Shown here: positions 40,184 through 49,177 of the stretch, piece by piece
Numbering within the stretch: position 1 is the first letter of the stretch
Layout: every line of letters begins with the position of its first letter
Assembly (NCBI RefSeq): GCF_036231945.1
Contig: NZ_CP109599.1
Location: 4,987,501 to 5,051,500, forward strand
Reading direction: 5' to 3'
Length of the DNA: 64,000 nt
DNA from: Streptomyces sp. NBC_01429
GTDB lineage: Bacteria; Actinomycetota; Actinomycetes; Streptomycetales; Streptomycetaceae
Notes under the pieces: generated by a model
Database searches by the model: none
Told to the model about the DNA's origin: nothing
What the model saw: only the letters and a program-made list of their open reading frames with translations
Made by a program: the position numbers and the translations under genes

Positions 40184-43100
40184 TCATGGGTGAGCCGGGG
40201 TCAGTGGTGCCACGGGGGCGGCGCCGACCGACCTGGCCGCCCGCTCCAACGCGCTGGCCAGCAGCGCGAGATCCGTCGGACCGTTGCCCAGCTCCCTGAC
40301 CGGGCGCCTGGCCGGCGGGTCGCCCATCCGCTCCCACTCCAGCACCACGACGGTGGGCCGCAGCGTGGCCGTCCGCGGAATACGGCCGGTGACCCGGCCG
40401 CCCTGGAAGGGGGTGACCCGGCCGTCCGGATGACCGAGCCGGCCGCGCCCGGGGGCCGGTTCGTCCGGGCCCGGCGCGACGGGCGGCGCGTCCAGCACGA
40501 CGCGCAGCCGCGCGCCGTGCGCAAGCTCCGTGTCGACCGTGCGTTCCGGGCGGGCCGAGGCGGCCACCAGATGCACGCCGAGGCGCTCACCCTCGCGGGC
40601 CACGGCCTCCAGGGCCCGTACGACGGAACCGGCGGCGGGCCGGCCCGGACTGCCCAGCGCGGGCGCGACCAGCGCGTCGAAGTCGTCGACCAGGACGACG
40701 AGCCGGGGGAGCGGCGCGGGCGGCTGCTCCTGGGCCCTGCCGCGCTCCTGCGGAAGGGAGTCGGGGCGCAGCCGGAGCGTGCCGCCGCCGGCGGTCGGCG
40801 AGTCCCGGTCGGTCCGGTGGTCGGTGCGCTGGTCGGTCCGGTGGTCCAGGCGCTGATCGAGGCGCTGGTCGGCGCGGTGCGTGTCCTGACGGGTCTGGTC
40901 GGTGCGCGTCCGGTCCGTCCGGTCCGTACGGTGCTCCTCACCGCGCCGGCCCGCCCGCTGCTCCGCCGCGCTCGGCCTGCGCTGGCCGATCACCCGGTCC
41001 GCCGCCTCCTGCGCCTCCTGGCGGCTGTGCCACTCGGCGAAGTCCAGCCGCCCCAGCAGCTCGGACCGCCGCTTCAGCTCCGCGCCCAGCGCCTGCGCGA
41101 AGTGCCGCATGCGCACCGGGTCGGAGGCGATCAGATGCTCGGTCACATGCGGCAGATCCGTACAGACGGACAGCCCGCCCGCCGCGCTGTCGCGCTCGCC
41201 CCCCGCGCCGTCGACCAGCAGCAGCCCCAGCCGGTCGGGGCGCGCGGCGGCCGCCAGCGAGGCGGCGATCGAGCGCAGCAGCTCCGTACGGCCGCTGCCG
41301 GCGGGCCCCTCGATCAGCAGATGCGGGCCCTCCTCCAGCAGATCGAAGCTCACCGGGCCGCGCGGCCCCGCGCCGAGCACCACCGTGCAGTCGTCCGTAC
41401 GGTCGGCGGCGGACGCCCAACGGGCCATCAGGGAAGCCGGGGTGGCGCGGGCGAGGCCCAACTCGTCCAGCAGCCTGGACGAGCGCGGCAGCGCCGCAGC
41501 CGGCCGCTCCCGGCCGCTCCCGGCCGCCGCGCGCAGCGGAGCCAGCGCCCGGCCGAAACGCTCGGCCCAGGCGGGCGACACCGCGTCCACCACCGCGACC
41601 GTGCCGTGCCCGGCGGGCTGCCCCACCGCCGTACGCAGCAGCCGCAGCGCGGTCGCCACATCGCCGCTGAGCAGCGCGACGGCCCCGCACTCGCGGAACG
41701 GCAGCGAGGCCGCGCACGCCGTCTCGTACGTCGCGGCGATCGGGGAGTCCGGCGAGGCGGACGGTGTCTCGGCGAGACAGATGAGGTGGACACCGGCTGC
41801 GGCCCCGGCCCCGGCCAGCTGCGCCGTCGACTCGCGCAGCGCGGCGGAACCGGGGTCGCCGTCGACGATCAGCAGCGTGTGCGGGCCGTCGTGCCGGGCG
41901 CCCGCCTCCGTGACCGTCCACGGGTCGGCCGAGGCCCAGCCCGAGCCGAGCGGCCCGTCGTCGAGGCGGCGGGTCAGCTCGGTGATCCTGGCCGCCGCCT
42001 GGTCGCGGTCGTAGGCGAGCAGCAGCCGGCAGTCCTGGCCGTGGGCCGGGCGTACGTGCGGGAGCCAGCCCAGCCAGCCCCAGTCGCGCCTGCGCTGCTC
42101 CAGGCTCTTGGTCCGGTCCGCGCTGACCAGCACGATCTCCAGGTCGGCGGGGGAGTGCAGCGCGGCGAGCTGGGCCACGGTCCAGCGGGTCAGACCGGTC
42201 AGCCGCTCGCGGGGACCGGCGAGACCGAGCGAACCGGCCTCGCGCAGGCCGACCGTCACCGGCACCAGCGGCAGCGCTCCCCGCCCGTCGGCGGCCGGAC
42301 GGTCCGCCGTACCCAGCCGGACGGCGAGCGCCTCGGCGTGGCGGCTGCCGCGCTCCCACAGCCGGGGGCCGGGGCCGAGGGCGGTCAGCAGCACGGCGGC
42401 CGGATCGGGCCAGGTCTCGGGGCGGGGGGCGCGGCCGGCGGCCCCGGCGGGGCTCAGCGGGCCGGGGGCGGCCTCCGGCAGCTCCTCGCCACGGCTCCCG
42501 GCGAGCCGCCGCGCCCAGGCGCCTATGCCGCGCCGTCTGGCCGCCGCGTCGGGCGCGTCGGGGACCTGGGGCGCCTCCGTCCCGCGCGGCGGCGTGTCCT
42601 GCCGCCGCGAGACGGCGGGCCCGGACGCCGTGGCGTCGGTACGGCTCGTGCGGCTGTGCCCGTGGGGGCCGTCGTCGCCCCGGCCGCCGTCCTCCGGCCA
42701 CGGTGAGCCGTCCGGCCCGTCCTGCGCCGCCGCCCTGCTGTGGGTGCCCTGGGCCGGGTGGGGCTGCTGGGACTGGGGCTGGGGATAGGACTGGTGCGGT
42801 TGCTGCGGCCGGTGCTGCGCGTGCGGTGCCTGTGTGTGAGGCGCCTGGGCGTGCGGTGCCTGGGCATGCGGTGTACGGGCGCCGCGCGGTGGTACGTCGC
42901 CGGGCGCGTCCGGAGAGCCGGGAGGGGTTCCCGGGGCGCCGAGCAGAGAGCCGGGACCCGCGCCGTAGTGCGTGTCCGCGCTGCGCGGGTCCGGCACGCG
43001 CGGGGCGCCCGGCGGGGTTCCGTACTGCGAGCCGCCGTACTGCGGGCCCGGGATCCGGCTGGTCTGTCCCGTCCGGCTCGTCTGTCCCGTCCGGTACGGC

Positions 43101-44065
43101 TGGCCCATACCGCCGTCGCCCGCGCCCTGGGGCCCGGCCGGTCCGGAGGTCTGCCCGCCGTGCCTGCCCTGCCCGCCGTGCGCCGGGACGGCCTCGCGCG
43201 GGTCGCCCGCGCTGCCGTGCCTCGGGCCGTCCGCCGGGTGGCCGCCCGTCCCGTACGCGCCCGATGTCCGGTCGCCGCCGCGCGCGCCCCTCGACGGGCC
43301 CGCCCCCGCGTCCGCCGGAGCCGTGCTCGTATCCGCACCCGCACCCGTGCTCGTACCCGAATCCCCGCCGTCCGCCGCGTCACCGCCGGAGCGCGCGCCA
43401 GGATCCAGGGTGCCGGGGAGCGGGCCGGGGGCGGTGAGCCGCAGGTGGCCCTCGCCGTCCGGCGCGGTCGGCAGCCCGGCCGCACGGGCACCGGGGGTGA
43501 GGCGCAGCGCGGACTCGCCGATCCGCAGCAGCGCGCCGGAGGCGAGCGCGACCGGCCGCTCACCGACCCGGGAGCCCTCCAGCCAGGTGCCGTTGGTCGA
43601 GCAGAGGTCCGCGACCGTGACCGAGCCGTCCTCGGCGAGCGTCACCGCGCAGTGGAGCCGCGAGACGTCCGGGTCGTCCAGCGGCACATCGGCGTCGGCG
43701 GAGCGGCCGATCCTGATCTGGCCGCCGTGCAGCAGGTGCACGCCGCCCGCGTCGGGGCCCGCGACGACCTGGAGCTGGGCCGGCACGTCGTCCACCGGCG
43801 CCTCGTCCTCGCCGGGAAGCTGGAGGGAGACCACGGCGCCGTCTATCAGCGGCGGCTCGCCGAGCGCGCAGCGCTGCGCGTCCAGGCGCTCCCGGCCGGA
43901 GTAGACGACGACGGTGCCGGGGGCGTCGGGGCCCGAGGCGGCGGCGGCCAGGCCGGAGGCGACGGCGGCCAGCGCCGTCCCGGCCGGGGCGGTGACGAGC
44001 ACGTCACACGCCCGCACGGCGGCATGGCCGCTACGCGGCGCGAGGACGGTCAGCCGGATCTGCAT
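40184..44065 (-). CDS. FHA-domain FtsK/SpoIIIE-type ATPase
   Basis: The 1293-residue protein has an N-terminal ubiquitin-like region, an FHA domain (about 115-190; IRIGRSADADVPLDDPDVSR and DLCSTNGTW), a long Pro/Gly/His-rich disordered stretch (about 215-510) and a C-terminal FtsK/SpoIIIE-like ATPase. The ATPase has Walker A GPAGSGRTE at about residues 918-926 and Walker B VVLVDDFDALV. FHA domains bind phosphothreonine, and two Ser/Thr kinases are encoded divergently next door, so phospho-regulated pumping or secretion is likely. It is EccC-like, but no ESX partner genes are visible. ATG 44065 precedes the conserved MQIRLTVLAPRSG. Confidence 0.9.
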   Translation of the reverse strand: MQIRLTVLAPRSGHAAVRACDVLVTAPAGTALAAVASGLAAAASGPDAPGTVVVYSGRERLDAQRCALGEPPLIDGAVVSLQLPGEDEAPVDDVPAQLQVVAGPDAGGVHLLHGGQIRIGRSADADVPLDDPDVSRLHCAVTLAEDGSVTVADLCSTNGTWLEGSRVGERPVALASGALLRIGESALRLTPGARAAGLPTAPDGEGHLRLTAPGPLPGTLDPGARSGGDAADGGDSGTSTGAGADTSTAPADAGAGPSRGARGGDRTSGAYGTGGHPADGPRHGSAGDPREAVPAHGGQGRHGGQTSGPAGPQGAGDGGMGQPYRTGQTSRTGQTSRIPGPQYGGSQYGTPPGAPRVPDPRSADTHYGAGPGSLLGAPGTPPGSPDAPGDVPPRGARTPHAQAPHAQAPHTQAPHAQHRPQQPHQSYPQPQSQQPHPAQGTHSRAAAQDGPDGSPWPEDGGRGDDGPHGHSRTSRTDATASGPAVSRRQDTPPRGTEAPQVPDAPDAAARRRGIGAWARRLAGSRGEELPEAAPGPLSPAGAAGRAPRPETWPDPAAVLLTALGPGPRLWERGSRHAEALAVRLGTADRPAADGRGALPLVPVTVGLREAGSLGLAGPRERLTGLTRWTVAQLAALHSPADLEIVLVSADRTKSLEQRRRDWGWLGWLPHVRPAHGQDCRLLLAYDRDQAAARITELTRRLDDGPLGSGWASADPWTVTEAGARHDGPHTLLIVDGDPGSAALRESTAQLAGAGAAAGVHLICLAETPSASPDSPIAATYETACAASLPFRECGAVALLSGDVATALRLLRTAVGQPAGHGTVAVVDAVSPAWAERFGRALAPLRAAAGSGRERPAAALPRSSRLLDELGLARATPASLMARWASAADRTDDCTVVLGAGPRGPVSFDLLEEGPHLLIEGPAGSGRTELLRSIAASLAAAARPDRLGLLLVDGAGGERDSAAGGLSVCTDLPHVTEHLIASDPVRMRHFAQALGAELKRRSELLGRLDFAEWHSRQEAQEAADRVIGQRRPSAAEQRAGRRGEEHRTDRTDRTRTDQTRQDTHRADQRLDQRLDHRTDQRTDHRTDRDSPTAGGGTLRLRPDSLPQERGRAQEQPPAPLPRLVVLVDDFDALVAPALGSPGRPAAGSVVRALEAVAREGERLGVHLVAASARPERTVDTELAHGARLRVVLDAPPVAPGPDEPAPGRGRLGHPDGRVTPFQGGRVTGRIPRTATLRPTVVVLEWERMGDPPARRPVRELGNGPTDLALLASALERAARSVGAAPVAPLTPAHP

Positions 44066-44547
44066 CGCCGTCAGCGGTCCCTTCTGCGCGGGGTGCCCGG
44101 CAGGAGTGCCCTCTGTCCACCCCCCACCGCACACGGACGCGTCGTCCGGTACAGGTCGGCACGGGCGATGTGATCCCCATCCACACGTCGCGTGCTGGGG
44201 GCATCCTCGCACCTGCCACTGACAACACGCCCGCCGACCGGCAACAAGTGATCTTGAATGGTCGGCGGTTGGCGGAAAAGTGCCTGCTTGGACGCCGCTT
44301 CGATACGGCTTGGGATCGTCTGTGATGTGTGCCGCGCCGCTACCGGCTCCGCTCCCCGGCAACCATCCGTACGATGCGTACGTCTTCCCTTCGAACACGA
44401 TCGTCCCGTGACGGTCCCGGCGACGGAGCCGGACCGCCACGATGCCGGAAGATGACCGACCAGCGATCCGCCACCCCCATGTGCCGACCGGTCTAAGGTG
44501 GTCGGGAACGCTTGAGTGACGACCTCGATCAGCAGGGAGCGCATGGA
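44066..44547. other. Divergent promoter region, FHA-FtsK gene and pkaA
   Basis: This 482-bp region separates the divergent starts of the FHA-FtsK gene and pkaA. No convincing gene was found. It must hold the promoters for both. No clear repeat or operator is visible. Confidence 0.5.
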
Positions 44548-46251
44548 GTGCGGCCCGTAGGCAGCAAGTATCTGCTCGATGAGCCCATCGGGCGCGGTGC
44601 CACCGGCACCGTGTGGCGGGCTCGTCAGCGGGAGACCGCGGGGGCCGAGGCGGCGGTGGCCGGGCAGCCGGGCGAGACCGTCGCGATCAAGGTCCTCAAG
44701 GAGGAGCTGGCGAACGACGCGGACGTGGTGATGCGCTTCCTCCGGGAGCGCTCCGTCCTGCTCCGTCTCACCCACCCCAACATCGTGCGCACCCGCGACC
44801 TGGTGGTCGAGGGCGATCTGCTCGCGCTCGTCATGGACCTGATCGAGGGTCCCGACCTGCACCGCTACCTGCGCGAGAACGGCCCGTTCAGCCCGGTCGC
44901 CGCCGCCCTGGTGACCGCCCAGATCGCCGACGCGCTCGCCGCGAGCCACGCCGACGGCGTCGTGCACCGGGACCTCAAGCCCGCCAACGTCCTGCTGCGG
45001 ACCGACGGCGACCAACTGCACCCGATGCTCACCGACTTCGGCATCGCGCGCCTCGCGGACTCGCCGGGCCTGACCCGGACCCACGAATTCGTCGGCACGC
45101 CCGCCTATGTCGCGCCGGAGTCCGCAGAGGGCCGCCCGCAGACCTCCGCCGTCGACATCTACGGCGCGGGCATCCTGCTGTACGAGCTGGTCACCGGGCG
45201 CCCGCCGTTCGCCGGGGCGACCGCGCTCGAAGTGCTCCAGCGCCACCTCAGCGAGGAGCCCGGCCGCCCCGCCAACGTGCCCGAGCCGCTGTGGACGGTC
45301 ATCGAGCGCTGCCTGCGCAAGGACCCCGACCAGCGCCCCAGCGCCGAGAACCTCGCCCGCGCCCTGCGCACGGTGGCCGCCGGGGTCGGTGTGCACTCCA
45401 CCCCCGCCCAGGCCGACGCGGCCCTCGGCGTCGCCGCGCTCCTCGCGCCCGACCCGTCGCCCGCGCAGGTGCCCGTGCCGGAGACCTTCGGCGACGCCGC
45501 CGCGACGCAGGTCCTGCCGAGCAACGCGGGCTCGTACGACCCGAACGCGGCGACCAGCTTCCTGCCGTCCACCGGCCCCAACGCGGCGACCAGCGTCATG
45601 CCGACCGGCGCTGCCGGTCCCGGCTCCGGCCACGGCGACGCCGATCCGACCGCCATGATGCCGCCCGTACCGTCGGAGCCCGACGGGCCGCACCCCTGGC
45701 AGAGCCAGTTGCAGGCCGCCCGCGACCGCAACGACCAGACGCAGGTCCAGTACCTCGACCCCAGCCAGGACCCGCTGCGCCGCCGCCCGCAGCGCCAGCC
45801 GCAGCAGGCGCCGTATCCGCAGCAGGGCCAGCAGCAGTACGGCCAGCAGCAGGGCCCGCAGCAGGGCCAGCCGTACGGCGGCCAGCAGCAGTACGCGCCG
45901 CCGCCCCAGCAACAGCAGCCCCCGCAGCAGCAGCAACAGCGCTACGCCCCGCCAGCCCCGGCACCCGAGCGCAGGACCCAGCGCCCCGCGCCCCGCCCGG
46001 AGCGCGAGCCCCGGGAGCCGCGCCCGCCGCGCCAGCGCAGCGCCAACCCGATGAGGATCCCGGGCCTCGGCTGCCTCAAGGGCTGTCTGTTCACGCTGGT
46101 CCTGCTCTTCGTCGCGGGCTGGCTCCTGTGGACGCTGACCCCGCTGCCCGAATGGTTCGACACGGGCAAGGGCTACTTCGAGACGATCAGTGACGCGGTC
46201 TCCAAGGTGTCGGACTGGTTCTCCCAGCTGAGTGATTCCATGTCCGGCTGA
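44548..46251 (+). CDS. pkaA: Serine/threonine protein kinase PkaA
   Basis: This membrane-anchored Hanks-type kinase starts at GTG 44548 with AGGGAG nine bases upstream (567 residues); a TTG at 44512 would add 12 residues. The kinase domain comes first: Gly loop GRGATGTVW, VAIK Lys, catalytic HRDLKPAN and activation DFGIARL with HEFVGTPAYVAPE. A disordered linker (about residues 275-515) includes a Gln-rich tract encoded by 45790-45950. A single membrane helix (CLFTLVLLFVAGWLLW) and short extracellular end follow, so it lacks PASTA domains. Order and domains match S. coelicolor PkaA as I recall it. Confidence 0.9.
   Translation: MRPVGSKYLLDEPIGRGATGTVWRARQRETAGAEAAVAGQPGETVAIKVLKEELANDADVVMRFLRERSVLLRLTHPNIVRTRDLVVEGDLLALVMDLIEGPDLHRYLRENGPFSPVAAALVTAQIADALAASHADGVVHRDLKPANVLLRTDGDQLHPMLTDFGIARLADSPGLTRTHEFVGTPAYVAPESAEGRPQTSAVDIYGAGILLYELVTGRPPFAGATALEVLQRHLSEEPGRPANVPEPLWTVIERCLRKDPDQRPSAENLARALRTVAAGVGVHSTPAQADAALGVAALLAPDPSPAQVPVPETFGDAAATQVLPSNAGSYDPNAATSFLPSTGPNAATSVMPTGAAGPGSGHGDADPTAMMPPVPSEPDGPHPWQSQLQAARDRNDQTQVQYLDPSQDPLRRRPQRQPQQAPYPQQGQQQYGQQQGPQQGQPYGGQQQYAPPPQQQQPPQQQQQRYAPPAPAPERRTQRPAPRPEREPREPRPPRQRSANPMRIPGLGCLKGCLFTLVLLFVAGWLLWTLTPLPEWFDTGKGYFETISDAVSKVSDWFSQLSDSMSG
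45787..45946. repeat. Gln-rich repeat tract within pkaA
   Basis: Runs of 'cagcag' and 'cagcagcagtac' encode a Gln/Pro/Tyr/Gly-rich linker between the kinase domain and the membrane helix. Tract length is likely to vary between strains. Confidence 0.7.
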
Positions 46252-46387
46252 CAGCCGGGCCCCGGGGCACAAGCCCCGGATCGGCACATAACACCGGCCG
46301 AAGTGAGGGCTCGGCGTCAACAGGGGCACGGAGCACCCCGATACCCGCGTACTTTGAGGGGCAACGCCAGCCGCTGAGGGAGCAGTC

Positions 46388-47623
46388 TTGGCACGGAATA
46401 TCGGCAGCCGGTACACCGCCCATCAGATCCTGGGGCGGGGCAGCGCCGGCACGGTGTGGCTCGGCGAGGGGCCCGAGGGCCCCGTCGCCATCAAGCTGCT
46501 GCGCGAGGACCTGGCCTCGGACCAGGAGCTGGTCGGGCGCTTCGTGCAGGAGCGCACCGCCCTGCTCGGGCTCGACCACCCGCGCGTGGTCGCCGTCCAC
46601 GATCTCGTCGTGGACGGCAACGACCTGGCGCTCGTCATGGAGCTGGTCCGGGGCACCGACCTGCGGACCAGGCTGGACCGCGAACGGCGGCTGGCCCCCG
46701 AGGCGGCCGTCGCGATCATCGCCGACGTCGCCGACGGACTCGCGGCGGCGCACGCCGCGGGAGTCGTCCACCGCGACGTCAAGCCCGAGAACATCCTCCT
46801 CGACATGGAGGGCCCGCTCGGCCCCGGCGGCGCGCATCCCGCGCTGCTCACCGACTTCGGCGTCGCCAAGCTGATCGACACCCCCCGGCGCACCAAGGCG
46901 TCCAGGATCATCGGCACGCCCGACTACCTGGCGCCGGAGATCGTCGAGGGGCTGCCGCCCCGCGCGGCCGTCGACATCTACGCGCTGGCCACGGTCCTCT
47001 ACGAGCTGCTCGCCGGCTTCACGCCGTTCGGCGGCGGCCACCCCGGGGCCGTGCTGCGCCGTCATGTCACGGAGACCGTCGTCCCGCTGCCGGGCATCCC
47101 CGAGGAGCTGTGGCAGCTCCTCGTGCAGTGCCTGGCGAAGGCCCCGGCCTCCCGGCTGCGCGCCTCGGAGCTGGCGGCCAGGCTGCGCGAGCAGCTGCCG
47201 CACCTCGCCGGCATCCCGCCGCTGGACGTGGACGAGCCGGACAGCGAGCCCACCGAGCAGCCCTACGAGGAGCCGCGCGCGGCCGCTCCGCAGGAGCCGC
47301 GCCGCCGGGGCGCGGTCCCGCTGGTGCCGGGCGCGGCCCCCGACTCCAACCGCGACACCCATACGAGCATGCGCGTACCGGGCCCCGACGAGCTGGCGGG
47401 CGGCGCCAGGGGCACGGCCCGCGCGCCCCGCTCGCCCGGCCAGCGCCGGCCCGGCTCGGCCCGCCACAAGGCGGACGCGGTCCGCAAGCGCCGGATCACC
47501 CTGGGCGCGGCGGCGGTCCTGCTGGTCGCCGCCCTGGGCGTGGGCGGCTGGTTCGCCACGAGCGGCGGCGGTACGGACGAGGCCCCGGGGGACTCGAAGC
47601 AGTCGACATCGCCGGTGCCGTAG
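46388..47623 (+). CDS. pkaB: Serine/threonine protein kinase PkaB
   Basis: The 411-residue kinase begins at TTG 46388 with GAGGGAG upstream. It has GRGSAGTVW (Gly loop), VAIK Lys, HRDVKPEN (catalytic loop) and DFGVAKL with a TPDYLAPE activation-segment end. After residue 265 a charged, Pro-rich linker precedes one membrane helix (ITLGAAAVLLVAALGVGGWF) and a short extracellular tail of Ser/Thr/Asp. It is paired with pkaA in the genome, and the two kinases are the likely source of phospho-Thr ligands for the FHA protein encoded divergently. Confidence 0.9.
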   Translation: MARNIGSRYTAHQILGRGSAGTVWLGEGPEGPVAIKLLREDLASDQELVGRFVQERTALLGLDHPRVVAVHDLVVDGNDLALVMELVRGTDLRTRLDRERRLAPEAAVAIIADVADGLAAAHAAGVVHRDVKPENILLDMEGPLGPGGAHPALLTDFGVAKLIDTPRRTKASRIIGTPDYLAPEIVEGLPPRAAVDIYALATVLYELLAGFTPFGGGHPGAVLRRHVTETVVPLPGIPEELWQLLVQCLAKAPASRLRASELAARLREQLPHLAGIPPLDVDEPDSEPTEQPYEEPRAAAPQEPRRRGAVPLVPGAAPDSNRDTHTSMRVPGPDELAGGARGTARAPRSPGQRRPGSARHKADAVRKRRITLGAAAVLLVAALGVGGWFATSGGGTDEAPGDSKQSTSPVP

Positions 47624-47654
47624 CCCCGCCCGGCTCCGTCCACCCGCGGGTGAA

Positions 47655-47689
47655 CGCCCCTGTCGGACGCGGGCAAACCGACAGGGGCG
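47655..47689 (+). terminator. pkaB terminator
   Basis: CGCCCCTGTCGG (47655-47666) pairs perfectly with CCGACAGGGGCG (47678-47689) across an 11-base loop, 32 bases after the pkaB stop and before prfB. Confidence 0.8.
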
Positions 47690-47768
47690 CGGAGCGCGCC
47701 GGAGACGAGCCGAACCCCCGGAAACAGGCGCGTCCGGGGTCCAGCCGCTCAGCCGTTACGCTGGACCC

Positions 47769-48875
47769 GTGGCAGTCGTCGATGTATCCGAAGAGCTGAA
47801 GTCCCTCTCCTCGACCATGGGGTCGATCGAGGCCGTCCTGGACCTCGACAAACTGAGGGCAGACATCGCCGTGCTCGAGGAGCAGGCGGCGGTCCCGTCC
47901 CTCTGGGACGACCCCGACGCGGCGCAGAAGATCACCAGCAAGCTGTCGCACCTCCAGGCCGAGGTCCGCAAGACGGAGGCGCTGCGCGGCCGTATCGACG
48001 ACCTCGGAGTCCTCTTCGAGCTGGCCGAGGACGAGGACGACGCCGACACCCGCGCCGAGGCGGAGTCCGAGCTGACGTCGGTGCGCAAGGCGCTGGACGA
48101 GATGGAGGTCCGCACCCTCCTCTCCGGCGAGTACGACGAGCGCGAGGCCCTCGTCAACATCCGTGCCGAGGCGGGCGGCGTCGACGCCGCCGACTTCGCC
48201 GAGCAGCTCCAGCGCATGTATCTGCGCTGGGCCGAGCGGCACGGCTACGGCACCGAGGTCTACGAGACGTCGTACGCGGAAGAGGCCGGCATCAAGTCGA
48301 CCACCTTCGTCGTCAAGGCGCCGTACGCCTACGGCACGCTCTCCGTGGAGCAGGGCACCCACCGGCTGGTCCGCATCTCGCCCTTCGACAACCAGGGCCG
48401 CCGCCAGACCTCCTTCGCGGGCGTCGAGGTGCTCCCGGTCGTGGAGTCGAGCGACCACGTCGAGATCGACGAGACCGAGCTGCGCGTGGACGTCTACCGC
48501 GCCTCGGGCCCGGGCGGACAGGGCGTCAACACGACCGACTCCGCCGTCCGCATCACGCACCTCCCGACCGGCATCGTGGTCTCCTGCCAGAACGAGCGCT
48601 CCCAGATCCAGAACAAGGCGAGCGCCATGAACGTCCTCCAGGCGAAGCTGCTCGAACGCCGCCGCCAGGAGGAGCAGGCCGCCATGGACGCGCTCAAGGG
48701 CGACGGCGGCAACTCGTGGGGCAACCAGATGCGTTCCTATGTTCTGCACCCGTACCAGATGGTCAAGGACCTGCGCACCGAGTTCGAAGTGGGCAATCCG
48801 CAGGGCGTACTTGACGGTGAGATCGACGGTTTCCTGGAAGCCGGAATTCGCTGGCGCAAGCAGCAGGAACGCTAG
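47769..48875 (+). CDS. prfB: Peptide chain release factor 2
   Basis: RF2 releases nascent peptides at UGA and UAA. The 368-residue protein carries the stop-codon recognition tripeptide SPF (in RISPFDNQ) and the catalytic GGQ motif at residues 249-251 (GPGGQGVN). The GTG at 47769 gives the usual N-terminus (AVVDVSEELKSL). In contrast to E. coli, no in-frame UGA or programmed frameshift is present near codon 25. It is the single gene between the pkaB terminator and its own terminator. Confidence 0.96.
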   Translation: MAVVDVSEELKSLSSTMGSIEAVLDLDKLRADIAVLEEQAAVPSLWDDPDAAQKITSKLSHLQAEVRKTEALRGRIDDLGVLFELAEDEDDADTRAEAESELTSVRKALDEMEVRTLLSGEYDEREALVNIRAEAGGVDAADFAEQLQRMYLRWAERHGYGTEVYETSYAEEAGIKSTTFVVKAPYAYGTLSVEQGTHRLVRISPFDNQGRRQTSFAGVEVLPVVESSDHVEIDETELRVDVYRASGPGGQGVNTTDSAVRITHLPTGIVVSCQNERSQIQNKASAMNVLQAKLLERRRQEEQAAMDALKGDGGNSWGNQMRSYVLHPYQMVKDLRTEFEVGNPQGVLDGEIDGFLEAGIRWRKQQER

Positions 48876-48923
48876 AACCCGCGAGAACTCGCCGGAACTC
48901 AGCGATTTATCGACATGTACAGA

Positions 48924-48960
48924 AGCGAACTGCCGCCTTCGGGGCGGCAGTTCGCTTTTA
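48924..48960 (+). terminator. prfB terminator
   Basis: A 14-bp perfect stem (48924-48937 with 48943-48956), loop TTCGG, is followed by TTTTA. It lies about 50 bases after prfB. Confidence 0.9.
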
Positions 48961-49177
48961 TGTCACAGTTGCATCCCCGCACGTCGGACAAGTGGCGTGA
49001 TTTCCGGTCATCGCGCACGCAACGACCTTGACGCTCATTTGAAAACCCGGAACTCTGACGTTTGGCATGCGTATTTCCGGGGCGCGTGTGAACGGGGGCG
49101 GAGTACGCGGGACGCCCAGTGGCCACGGGCCCGGACGCTGCACCACTGACGAATGACCTACTGGGGGTAGCAACCAG
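48961..49177 (+). other. Intergenic region upstream of the TDGG-repeat gene
   Basis: No credible gene was found in the stretch between the prfB terminator and 49178. It contains the promoter of the repeat-rich secreted protein; a lower GC content around 48961-49070 suggests regulatory DNA. Confidence 0.4.

Noticed and set aside
40139..42706. A long plus-strand frame antisense to the FHA-FtsK gene.
   Set aside because: Composition is Arg/Gly/Ala-rich with no conserved motif, and the minus-strand gene is unambiguous.
47769..47860. Possible programmed frameshift at the start of prfB.
   Set aside because: The frame is open from the GTG start through the GGQ motif; no in-frame UGA is present.
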